The notes beneath the pieces were generated by a model, which saw only the letters and a list, made by a program, of their open reading frames with translations, searched no databases and was not told the origin of the DNA. Shown here in pieces: positions 56,430-64,000 of a stretch of DNA of 64,000 nucleotides (positions are counted from its first letter, which is position 1; every line of letters begins with the position of its first letter). The position numbers and the translations under genes were made by a program. Origin of the DNA: Dastarcus helophoroides (taxonomy: Eukaryota > Arthropoda > Insecta > Coleoptera > Bothrideridae); NCBI GenBank assembly GCA_028583605.1, contig CM053327.1, forward strand, positions 18,587,629 through 18,651,628, given 5' to 3'.

Positions 56430-58870
56430 TCGTCCTTCTGATACAGTTTTCTTGTGTCCCATTTGGTGCCACTTTCACTTCGAAAGTTTCACAGTAGGGG
56501 GTTAGCGCCATCTTTTGATTTGAAATGGCTTTTTTTATCCCTGTTGTGTTTTCTTAACGCAATGCAATCCTAAAAGAAAAAATAATTATTGATCCTGGCT
56601 ACGGAAGCCTTTGTAACCGTTTTAAGGTAATCTATAAAATGATTTTTTTTTATTTTTTCTTTTAAATTCTGACTTTCAACTTAAAATTGCTCTAACCTTT
56701 CCATACATATCTTGACATTTTTATTTTTCTCATAGTTCCAAGTAAAAACTTGAAATTTTCAGAATTTTTTTTTTTTTTTCATTTCAATTTTTTTATTTTG
56801 TTTCAAATTTCGAAATTAAATATTATTTCATTGTTAAAATGTGAAAAAGTTTTCTTTAAATTTAAATTTTAAAATTTTTTCTGTTTTATTTTCCTCCTAA
56901 AACCTTGAGAATATATTTGCACGTTTATTTTTTGTAAATTTAAAAATTTCTATTCATTCTAAAATCTAAATTTGATATTTTATACTTAAAATGCAAAATT
57001 ATAATAAAAATTTCAACTTTATATTTATAATTTTCAAAAATTAAAGCTATAAATTTCAATTTGATTGTTCAATTTTTTCCCCGAAATATGAAGATAAATT
57101 AAGGTTAAAATTTTGAGTAAAAAAGTCTTTTTCTTTCTTTCTGTCCCTTTTTGTAAAACTTTCATTTCGGAAGGGTTTCGAATCTGGTACGATTAGCGTA
57201 CTAATTTCTTTTTACCATTATACCTGAAAAAGTCCGCCATTCCTAAAAAGATTATATTCTTTACTGTTCTGGTTGTAAAAGGCTTTATAGGCATTTCAAC
57301 GTATTCTGTAAAATGTAGTAATATCGGTAAAGTAAATTTAATCTTTTAATAATCACCTTTAACTTGCTGTCTGCCTTAAAACTGCTAATTAAAACTTGAC
57401 GTTTTACCATTTTTTCATTTTTAGAAAATTTTCAATGAAAACAAATTATCAGAAGATTTTAATTAATATTTAGTTTTTTCAACATGTCTCGAAATTTTAA
57501 GTGTTTTGGTCTAAATTTAAAATAAAAAATAATGTTTGCTCTAAAAAGTTAAATTTTTCTTCTATTTTGCCATTGCTTTTTAAAAGTTCTCATCTAATTT
57601 TTTTTCTAAGACCTTCAAATTTATTGATTTTCCATTTTATTAATATGTAAATTTCAAAATTCTAGGTTATTAGTTTAACTTCTAGATTTGCTGTTTTTTC
57701 TTGAAGAACTGTATGAGACTTTATGACTTCAATTCCGTTTTCTTTTTTCATATTAGCGAAAGGACCCGCCGGTTGAAAACATTTGTTATAAATTTTAACT
57801 TTTATATTAAAATTTCCGAGTCTAAATTTCAATCTTATCTGTTTTTTTTTATGTTTTCGAAGCTTTAAAATTCTGTGACTTTTAGTTGTTTTTTCTCTCA
57901 TTCTTGAAGAAGCCCCCTACAATGGCAGCTCAAAGTCGAATATTTTTAGTAATTTTTTGACAATCCAATCTTAGCGGCATATTTTTTACATTTTCGACTG
58001 TGAGACCTCCGTAGCCCGTTTCAATATATTCTATGGAATTGAATGATATTAGTAAAAATATCAGAGTATGGAAAATTAAATAATTTCAGGAAATAATTGT
58101 AACTTCCAATCTATTTGACAGAAACTCATTCGAAAGAAAACCAAAAGAAATTGGTTGCTCCTAAATGTTTAAATTTTTTTCAGGTTTTTCTTTTCGCGTT
58201 AGTTTTAGAATAAAATGGTAAAACATGATCTTGAAAAAAATTAACTCTTTATTTGAGTTTTAAGCTGACAACTTTTTTACAAAATTTTAAATTTTTATTT
58301 AAAATTTCCATCTTTTCGTTAAAGTAACACTTAACAAAGCATAAAATCTAGATCGTTTTAATAAATCTTGCAACAATTATAATTTTTCTTTTAAATTCCG
58401 AATGTCGAGTGTTCAAAAATGATATTTCGATTTAAAATTTCTATATTCTTCCTATATATTATTATTATATTTTAAATAAAAGCAATACATTTTCAAAAAA
58501 ATATATAAATTTTAATTCTATGGTTTAAATTTTTTTTCGAAATATCAAGAAAAATATTTTGCGCCTTTAAAATTAAGGTTGAAATTCTAAGAAAACCATC
58601 ATTTGTTTTCTTTCTGTCCCATTTTGTATCACTTGTATACTCATTTCAGAAAAGTTTCATATGTGGTTGGATTAACGTACTGAATACCCGTGCAGTTTTG
58701 AAATTCCTTTTTCCCCTTATTCCTGAAGAATCCCGCTACGTTGGCAACCGTAACATCCAACATTTTTATTAGTTTCTTGTCATTGTCCCATCCTGGAAGA
58801 AGTATATTTCTTCGAAAGGCCTTAGAGCAATTTTAAATATACTATAAAAATTAATGATATTTATAGAATA
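56430..58870 (+). repeat. Degenerate tandem array carrying family A motif blocks
   Basis: Homologous blocks recur: TTCTTGTGTCCCATTTGGTG (56.45 kb), TTTCTGTCCCTTTTTGTA (57.15 kb) and TTTCTGTCCCATTTTGTA (58.61 kb). The motif blocks are ACCTGAAAAAGTCCGCC (57.22 kb), TTCTTGAAGAAGCCCCC (57.90 kb) and TTCCTGAAGAATCCCGC (58.73 kb). Each is followed by an (ATGG/TTGG)-(C/G)C pairing partner and a CATCCTGGAAGAAGTATATT-type terminus. Spacing is about 0.7-0.8 kb. T-rich filler separates the blocks. All copies are badly eroded; the 57.2-kb motif is barely recognisable. Confidence 0.6.
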
Positions 58871-59259
58871 AATCTATGTTCCTTTTTGAACTTTCTCGAG
58901 ATTTTAAGTGTTTTTGTTTCATTTAACATCTAAAAGCAGCTGCAGCAGGTGCAACTACTATTTTTGGGTGATAAAAATAATTCAAAACACATAGCTTTTT
59001 TTTATCGTCTAAAATATTTTCTGGTGCAACATTTCGTTTCTGGACCTTAAGAAATCATTTTGCACAGGGCCTGTTGAAAGCTAGCTACAACATTGAAATG
59101 TTTGTAAAAACTTAAATTTATTTTTTCTAAATGTTGATCTTATATTTTAATTTGTGGGTCTGGGTTTTAATTTCAATGTTGCCTGTTTTTTTTTAATTTT
59201 TTTAAAACTTAAATGTACTTACCTTATGTATGGGCCTGCTTAAGATCAGAGTAACTCAC

Positions 59260-59354
59260 TTTGCTGCTTTTGTCGATTAATATCTATCAGGTTAACTTTT
59301 ATCAAGAAAGTCCTTCGAAAAACGTCGGACAAAACAGACAGGAATGTAGTTACA
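59260..59354 (-). CDS. Putative internal exon, proximal copy
   Basis: A duplicate of the 59440-59534 exon with the same length and phase and an identical predicted peptide. The single nucleotide difference (CTG for TTG) is a synonymous leucine change. Its donor is CAGCAAA/GTGAGT, a weaker but plausible site. Reading through the donor meets TGA after SELL. Conservation of the peptide while the adjacent intron-side bases diverged is what is expected under selection, although the sample is tiny. An exon duplication giving mutually exclusive exons is one reading; neutral tandem duplication of an element fragment is the alternative. Confidence 0.35.
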
Positions 59355-59439
59355 CTAAAAAATGATGAAATTTTAATTTTTTTAAAACTTAAATGTACTT
59401 ACCTTATTTATGGGCCTGCTTTAGATGAGAATAACTTAC

Positions 59440-59534
59440 CTTGCTGCTTTTGTCGATTAATATCTATCAAGTTAACTTTTATCAAGAAAGTCCTTCGAAA
59501 AACGTCGGACAAAACAGACAGGAATGTAGTTACA
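59440..59534 (-). CDS. Putative internal exon, distal copy (first in transcription order)
   Basis: Minus strand: acceptor TTTTTTAG, 95 nt, then donor CAGCAAG/GTAAGT, an excellent match to the consensus. One frame is open through the exon, T + 31 codons + G, giving VTTFLSVLSDVFRRTFLIKV and NLIDINRQKQQ. The other two frames contain stops. The exon therefore sits between a phase 2 and a phase 1 intron. I do not recognise the peptide. If the donor is not used, the frame reads on to a stop after GKLFSSKAGP. It lies about 0.9 kb downstream of the CpG-rich island on the same strand, consistent with a host gene. Joining it directly to the proximal copy would give GTG TAA, an immediate stop, so the two could only be used alternatively. 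Confidence 0.4.
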
Positions 59535-59579
59535 CTAAAAAATGATGAAATTTTAATAAAAATATACTAAATTGTCGAT

Positions 59580-60340
59580 ACATACTTGTTAAAAAGAACT
59601 AATGATGATGGAGAGAAATTGTGAATTCACCAAAAATGCTCCGATTCTTTCGACTGAGACGGTTTTGACACAAATCTCTTTGATCGTTCCTCGTATATGT
59701 CGGCAGATAGTTTTAAAACTGCAAAAGTCGCCCGCCGCGGTGTCCTCCAATTGAAATTTCGATAATCGGCGCGTTAAAATCAAATTTGTATGTCGTATAG
59801 TCTACAAATGTACAGCAAAATTTGGGTTTTTGCGCGACACTACATATATATGAGCTATCGGCACACATTTACTTGCTCGTTGTCCTTTCTTGCCAAATTA
59901 TCCAGCTTATTTATACACATAAAACTTATTTCCACTTGATTTTACGCCTTAAATGTAGAAAGCGTCATCGCATAACCTCAAATAATAAAAGAAGAACATT
60001 TTTAATTTTCAGCGAAAAGTACCGACCTTTAAACTTTCCGACACATTTTACAAACTAATTTGGATCAATTTTCTCACATTTTTCCCATTAAACAGCATCA
60101 TTCGATGATACGAAATTGCTGTATTTTCGCAGCCGCAAACGCGTCACTTTTTGACTTTCTAATTTCACATTTTCAACGAATTTTCCGGCACTATTTTCAT
60201 AAATTCCATCCGATTCACTCTTATAAGCTTTCTTTAAAGCTTTCCGTAACCTTTCTGGTCCCACATCATTGCACATTTGGCTTTGAAAATCTCGGCATCG
60301 TTTCAAAATTTCGGTTTGCTGTCAAAAATGAATAATTTTT
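59580..60340. other. Region between duplicated exon and CpG island
   Basis: Contains two minus-strand frames of ordinary composition: 59589-59783 (includes FQLEDTAAGDFCSFKTICRH, with CpG-rich codons) and 60088-60306 (includes GPERLRKALKKAYKSESDGI, preceded by acceptor-like TTTTTGACAG and ending in TAA). Either could be an exon of the gene suspected on this strand, but their phases do not join to each other or to the 59.4-kb exon in a simple way, so neither is called. Confidence 0.3.
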
Positions 60341-60960
60341 AGATATTTAATCGGCATCGGCGGGAGCGCGCGCGGCTGCCGGTCTTACCTAAAATCTTCC
60401 AAATCTGCCGCAATCTCCGTCGGAAACGCGGAGGCCCCATTCTAACCTTTAAAATTCGTCCGTCACCGCTACATTCGCCGTCGCATTTCTTTATTTTCGA
60501 CACGACGAACGTAAATAATCCTCGTTTATCGTAAACGCTGTCTAAAAATATCGTATAAAATTATTTTTTTTTATAGAAATAAATACACCCGACACCTTTT
60601 GTGACACTTGTTCAAAATTAATATTTTTAACGTTAATATCTTTCATCGTACGATCGCCGGGCCCGCGCTCTTCGGCGAACCGTATCCACGACGACGGAGC
60701 GCCATCGGCCCTTTCCGCCTCCGATCGAAACAATTTCCCTTGCCGTCAATTTTGACGTTTCTCCGTCGGACTCCGCCCATCGCGATTTTCCCCACAAAAA
60801 CGCGAATATTTTCCAAAATACTCCACTCGGCCCCGTAAAAATCCCACGCGGGGTAAAACACCCCGTCCTCTCGAGCCTGCCGTAACTCGCCGACACCCAC
60901 CTACCTCGCGCTCGGAGGAGATGTCCGCACAAAATTCCGCCCCACGTGACCCTAATTCTA
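60340..60960 (-). promoter_or_regulatory. CpG-rich island, probable promoter and 5' exon of a host gene
   Basis: About 600 bp with dense CpG and high G+C (GGGAGCGCGCGCGGCTGCCG; ATCGTACGATCGCCGGGCCC; CGACGACGGAGCGCC), unique in the window. Long frames on the minus strand (up to 118 codons, no ATG start) are expected in such composition and are not called. A strong donor on the minus strand lies at 60389/60388. The direction is inferred from this donor and from the putative exons at 59.3-59.5 kb. Confidence 0.45.
60389..60440 (-). CDS. Possible first coding exon ending in a strong splice donor
   Basis: Minus strand: ATG at 60440 in context GTTAGAATGG, 17 codons (MGPPRFRRRLRQIWKIL) plus one base, then TTTTAG/GTAAGACC, a near-consensus donor. 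It sits at the left edge of the CpG island, where a 5' exon would be expected. In the other frame the same bases read NGASAFPTEIAADLEDF, which would need an acceptor at the GTTAG immediately upstream. I cannot decide between a coding first exon, an internal exon and 5' untranslated sequence. Confidence 0.25.
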
Positions 60961-61019
60961 ATTTTTTCATTGGTAAATGTTACACACACTTCAACGCTTA
61001 ATATAATATAGCGATTATT

Positions 61020-61325
61020 ATCTATCCTATGATCTAATTCAAAAGCATGTCAAGCCACACTTGATTTCTCAGTTCTTCCGTACCTCAAATGAGCCAAATG
61101 CTCCTTCAGTCGGATTTTAAGAGATCGTCTAGTCTGCCCGACGTAGTTTTGAGGACAATCTTTACAGAAAATTTGGTAAATACTGGACTTGTGCGTTTGC
61201 TCTACTTTATCCTTCAAACTACCCAAAAGCGAATTTAATTTGCCGTTAGAACTCTAAACAACCCAAAAGCCATGTTTTCGTAAAATTCCACCTAGACCAT
61301 GCGTAAGCGGGGGTTCAAATGGAAA
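61020..61325 (-). mobile_element. Penelope-like GIY-YIG endonuclease fragment, second copy
   Basis: Minus strand, high to low: SSNGKLNSLLGSLKDKVEQT (linker), HKSSIYQIFCKDCPQNYVGQ (61.13-61.19 kb), TRRSLKIRLKEHLAHLRYGR (61.07-61.13 kb), then TEKSSVA, an in-frame TGA, and HAFELDHRID. This is the GIY-YIG nuclease with its cysteine pair (C-x2-C), YVGQT, the catalytic Arg and the Glu of KEH all present, followed by the family's usual SSVAEH / DH motif with a stop at the E position. It is better preserved than the 39.3-kb copy. RT sequence is absent on the upstream side, which turns into T-rich tract (61.33-61.56 kb). Confidence 0.85.
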
Positions 61326-61585
61326 AGAGACGAAATTAAAGTTTTTGTTTTCTTCAGCTCGATTCATTTTGATATAAATCAAACTATAAAACTGACTTTA
61401 ATTAGAAAAAAGCTCTTTTTTAAAAAATCTTTTATTAAATTTTTGATCTTCGACATTTTCTCGAAATCTTGATATTTATTTCTAATATTTCTGAAATAAA
61501 ACTAGAAATTTTCCTTTAAATCTGGAAATTTGGAGTTTAATCCAAAAATTATTTTGCTCTGTGTTTGGATTAGGCAAATTACATT
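61326..61585. repeat. T-rich degenerate tract beside PLE fragment
   Basis: Same texture as the tracts at 53-58 kb (TTTTTGATCTTCGACATTTT and TCTCGAAATCTTGATATTT). It is positioned upstream of the PLE endonuclease on its coding strand, as at 39.2 kb. Confidence 0.45.
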
Positions 61586-61587
61586 TT

Positions 61588-61760
61588 TTTAGGGTTCTGT
61601 TCCTTAAAAGGAAAAAACGCAAACTTTATAACCTCAGTCAGTCTGTCAGCAAATATCTTTAGTCGACGGTTATAATAAAATGGCGAGTTAGTTTGGTCAT
61701 TGAAAAATCAATATAAACATCTATCGCATGAGGTATCATTTGAAAGAGTTACCTTTAACG
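61588..61760 (+). repeat. Dispersed insect repeat with TTTAGGGTTCTGTTCCTTAA start
   Basis: TTTTTTAGGGTTCTGTTCCT then TAAAAGGAAAAAACG and CAGTCAGTCTGTCAGCAAA resembles a widespread arthropod repeat usually reading AGGGTTCCGTACCTCAAAAG. The follow-up GGTATCATTTGAAAGAG is also characteristic. It is identified from memory of the pattern and is non-coding. Confidence 0.5.
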
Positions 61761-63185
61761 ATGATAACATGTTTTTTTTTTATAATATTCGATGAAGGGT
61801 CAGGATTTCCTAAACATCTAAAGATAACATTAAGATTTGAATGAAGTTATCAGATATTGGGTCCAGATTATCAGAAAGCTGTAGGTTTTTTGTTAATGTT
61901 GTAATATGTAGTTGCTGGGAAAAGTATTTTATATAAAAATAGGTACTTGTTTTCAAGCATTAATTCTTTTTCAATAAAATCTTTAGTTAGCCGAAGGATA
62001 CAGAGCAAATCAATTTTGTGCTTACATATCTGATTTAGATGAATGTTTTAGGAATTAGAACAGGTTTATTAATTACACGCAACAACTCAATTATGGCAGA
62101 CTAACCGAAAACAAATAAATAATAATTTTTATGGTATTTATTTTAAATGCGACATAAGTTGGTCATTTTAAATATCCTTTAGTAATCTGTGGTAAAGAAG
62201 GGTTCAACCGTTCTAAATTATCACGGATGTGCGTTAAGAAATGGGTTGAATTTGGACATGGGTCAGCACCCAAACAATTCGAATGCAACACGGAAAGATA
62301 CAAATCGTTGGCCTATACAATTAGTCCCATCCTTTTCTCTTCCGCACAATATGCGCAGGAAGCTGGGCTGTGTGTAGATAGGAATTAGCTTTTAGTGGAG
62401 TTCGATTGTGTGCACCCTTAAACACTTAAACAAATATGCAAAGCAAAGCCGAGTTGTTTCCTTAGAGACCGTTTCGGTAATAATAATATCTTTTGCGGTC
62501 GCTCTTAAAGTCTTCTTTACACGTCTGTGGTTTTGACCACAAACATCGCATCACCACACCCGCGCCCTAAAATAAATTTGACGATACATTATGCGTTTAA
62601 TGTAATGGGATTAATTTGTAACGATTGTTATTATGCATTAATGTTCATATGCAATTTGAGAAGAATCCAAATAACTGAAATAATATACAGTGTTCCTCAC
62701 TGGACGTGGGATAATATGGGCTATATTTTTTACATTTGAAGCTTTTAATTTATTGGAAAGAATTTAATTCCTTTAGGTAGATAATACAAGAAGCCGTAAA
62801 TATATTTAAAAATAATATGGAAATTTTGATTTTAATATTTAAGAAAGTGTAATTTAAAATGTATTGAGGTAGGGATGGACAAACATCCAACTTTTGAACT
62901 TGAAGTTTGTCATTGTCACTATTACCAATAACACAAGTATGCAAAACTGACCTTTTTGAAAATTGTTTGTTTGAAAGGTATATCCATATTAGGTAATTTT
63001 GGGGCGTTGAATTTGAATATGCTATTGATTTTTTTATCACGTAAAGTTTTTCCGATATATGAAACATAAAAAAAATGCTTCAAAATAATGTTTTATTTAA
63101 ATAAATAAAAAAATACAAAAGTCATTGTTAGATTTTCATAACGTTTATCACTAAACTGATTCACAAAATAAACTGTTATAAATCC
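61761..63185. other. No gene seen
   Basis: AT-rich sequence. ORFs at 62189-62377, 62527-62739 and 62750-63067 are short and unrecognised. Confidence 0.4.
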
Positions 63186-63189
63186 TTAT

Positions 63190-64000
63190 AATACCTTTTT
63201 CGCTTGTAACTGAAGCTTCTTTTCAAAGATTTTCGCTTGTGTTCAGTCTTCTCAGTGTCCCGCTGCAACATTCAGCAATAGTCAGTAATCATGTTAACAT
63301 TCCATCTTCCTTGATAATGTTTCTCCATAGCCTTCATATCTTGATGGAATCTCTCTCCAGGTGAGGTTTTAGGAAATGGACTTTTAAGCTCATGTTGCAT
63401 CCTAATTTCCCGAAATTATCTAACATGTTTTCCACTAATTGGACGTAGTCTGAACTTTTCTTATTGCTCAGAAAATGTTTAACAACTTTTTTAAAAGAAA
63501 CCCATGCTTCTTTTTCTTCAAAGTTTATTTTAGTTTCAAAATCTTCGTCTTTCATGTGCTTTCGAATATCTGGACCAACAAATATCCCTTCTTTAAGTTT
63601 GGCTTCTGAAAGCGATGGAAATGTATTACATAGATATTTGAAACACTCTCCTTGCTTTGATAGTGCTTTTACAAATTGTTTCATGAGTCCAAGTTTTATA
63701 TGAAGTGGAGGGAGAAGCACTTTGGCTGGATCGACCAAATTTTCATTCCAGGTTTCAATGATTCTCTCAAAGGCCAATCTTTCCTTATCCAGTGTAAATC
63801 TTTGTTGCGGTTATCCCACTCACATAAAAAACAAGGAAATTTTGTGTAGCCTCGTTATTGTCCAAGTAATAAAGATATAACATTGAAATCGCCACATATA
63901 ACCCATTTGTAATGTTGGTAGTGGATCTTTTCAAGAACTAAAGCTAAATTTTCGTAACTTTCTACCAGATGTACAGAATGACCTACAGGCAAAGAAGCAT
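63190..64000 (-). pseudogene. Broken copy of an arthropod repetitive protein family; runs off the right edge
   Basis: Minus strand, high to low: VESYENLALVLEKIHYQHYK and WVICGDFNVISLLLGQ (63.84-63.96 kb), a stop, RGYTKFPCFLCEWDNRNKDL then HWIRKDWPLRE (63.77-63.84 kb), a frameshift, ENLVDPAKVLLPPLHIKLGL then MKQFVKALSKQGE (63.64-63.74 kb), FVGPDIRKHM (about 63.57 kb), KLGCNMSLKVHFLKPH (about 63.38 kb), a frameshift, ERFHQDMKAMEKHYQGRWNV, DYC, a stop, MLQRDTEKTEHKRKSLKRSF (63.21-63.28 kb). The block order (GDxKxVxxLLGLQGGYTKxPC, PLHIKLGLMKxFVKAL, CNMSLKxHFLxSHL, ERFHQDIxxMExRYQG, DYCWML) is a family I recall as highly copied in arthropod genomes, probably mobile-element derived; its biochemical role is not known to me. 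At least two frameshifts and two stops make this copy non-functional. Confidence 0.8.

Larger units (their letters stand above)
59191..59556 (-). repeat. 180-bp tandem duplication holding a putative exon
   Basis: 59191-59370 and 59371-59550 are offset by exactly 180 bp and differ at about seven positions. Six of those fall in 59229-59260 and one in the 95-bp putative exon. Each unit has, on the minus strand, TTTCATCATTTTTTAG (acceptor-like) before and GTAAGT or GTGAGT (donor-like) after the exon. Confidence 0.9.

Noticed and set aside
59589..59783. 64-codon minus-strand ORF as an exon of the suspected gene
   Set aside because: Its possible donor is phase 0, while the 59.44-59.53 kb exon needs a phase 2 upstream partner, and the acceptor is uncertain. 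Mentioned but not called.
60633..60989. 118-, 85- and 74-codon minus-strand ORFs in the CpG island
   Set aside because: They overlap each other, lack ATG starts (GTG or similar) and are expected in CpG-rich sequence where stop codons are rare.

Overview
The window looks like non-genic DNA from an arthropod, most likely an insect. It is strongly AT-rich and shows eukaryotic splice-site and poly(A) signals. It carries remnants of element types common in insects: mariner, piggyBac-like, hAT-like, Jockey-type and RTE-like LINEs, and Penelope-like elements (PLEs) with GIY-YIG endonuclease. I see no bacterial operons, rRNA or CRISPR arrays, and I cannot name the species. Nearly every recognisable protein segment belongs to a decayed mobile element.

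Layout. 0-10 kb: a mariner with an internal deletion (3.30-4.17 kb), copies of a repeat I call family A (0.67-2.13 kb) and a T-rich degenerate tract. 10-20 kb: an RTE-like LINE with a YADD box, ending in an exact 169-bp tandem duplication; a 286-bp MITE; a Jockey-type 3' fragment; a decayed minus-strand mariner; and a 1.87-kb foldback palindrome. 20-32 kb: mostly featureless, with a hAT-like element (24.05-25.05 kb), a tRNA-like SINE (26.7 kb) and a hammerhead-ribozyme-like site (30.04 kb). 32.45-34.10 kb: the only long intact reading frame (357 codons), between perfect 76-bp direct repeats. 34.8-36.0 kb: a long-TIR element. 36.48-36.95 kb: a compact unit with heat-shock elements, TATA box, initiator, 37-codon ORF and poly(A) signal. 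39-46 kb: PLE endonuclease and C-terminal fragments, a third mariner, a 325-bp MITE and a piggyBac-like element between TTAA sites. 46-52 kb: family A as a foldback, a decayed minus-strand LINE, and another PLE terminus next to a two-unit tandem repeat. 53-59 kb: T-rich degenerate sequence with an embedded array carrying the family A motif about every 0.7-0.8 kb. 59.2-61.0 kb: a CpG-rich island and a duplicated putative exon, the best evidence for a host gene (minus strand). 61.0-61.3 kb: a second PLE endonuclease fragment. 63.2-64.0 kb: a broken copy of a widespread arthropod repetitive protein family, running off the right edge.

Three observations tie scattered pieces together. PLE protein remnants lie with two short motif families of the form CTGAAGA, hairpin, GAAAC, resembling a hammerhead core. 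A nearly complete hammerhead (CTGATGA, stem II, ACC/GGT stem III, 6-bp stem I) lies at 30.04 kb. The T-rich (A-rich on the PLE coding strand) degenerate sequence lies upstream of both PLE endonuclease fragments. Best candidates for something undescribed: the 32.6-kb ORF element, the heat-shock-type unit at 36.5 kb, the duplicated exon at 59.2-59.55 kb and the palindrome at 17-18.8 kb.
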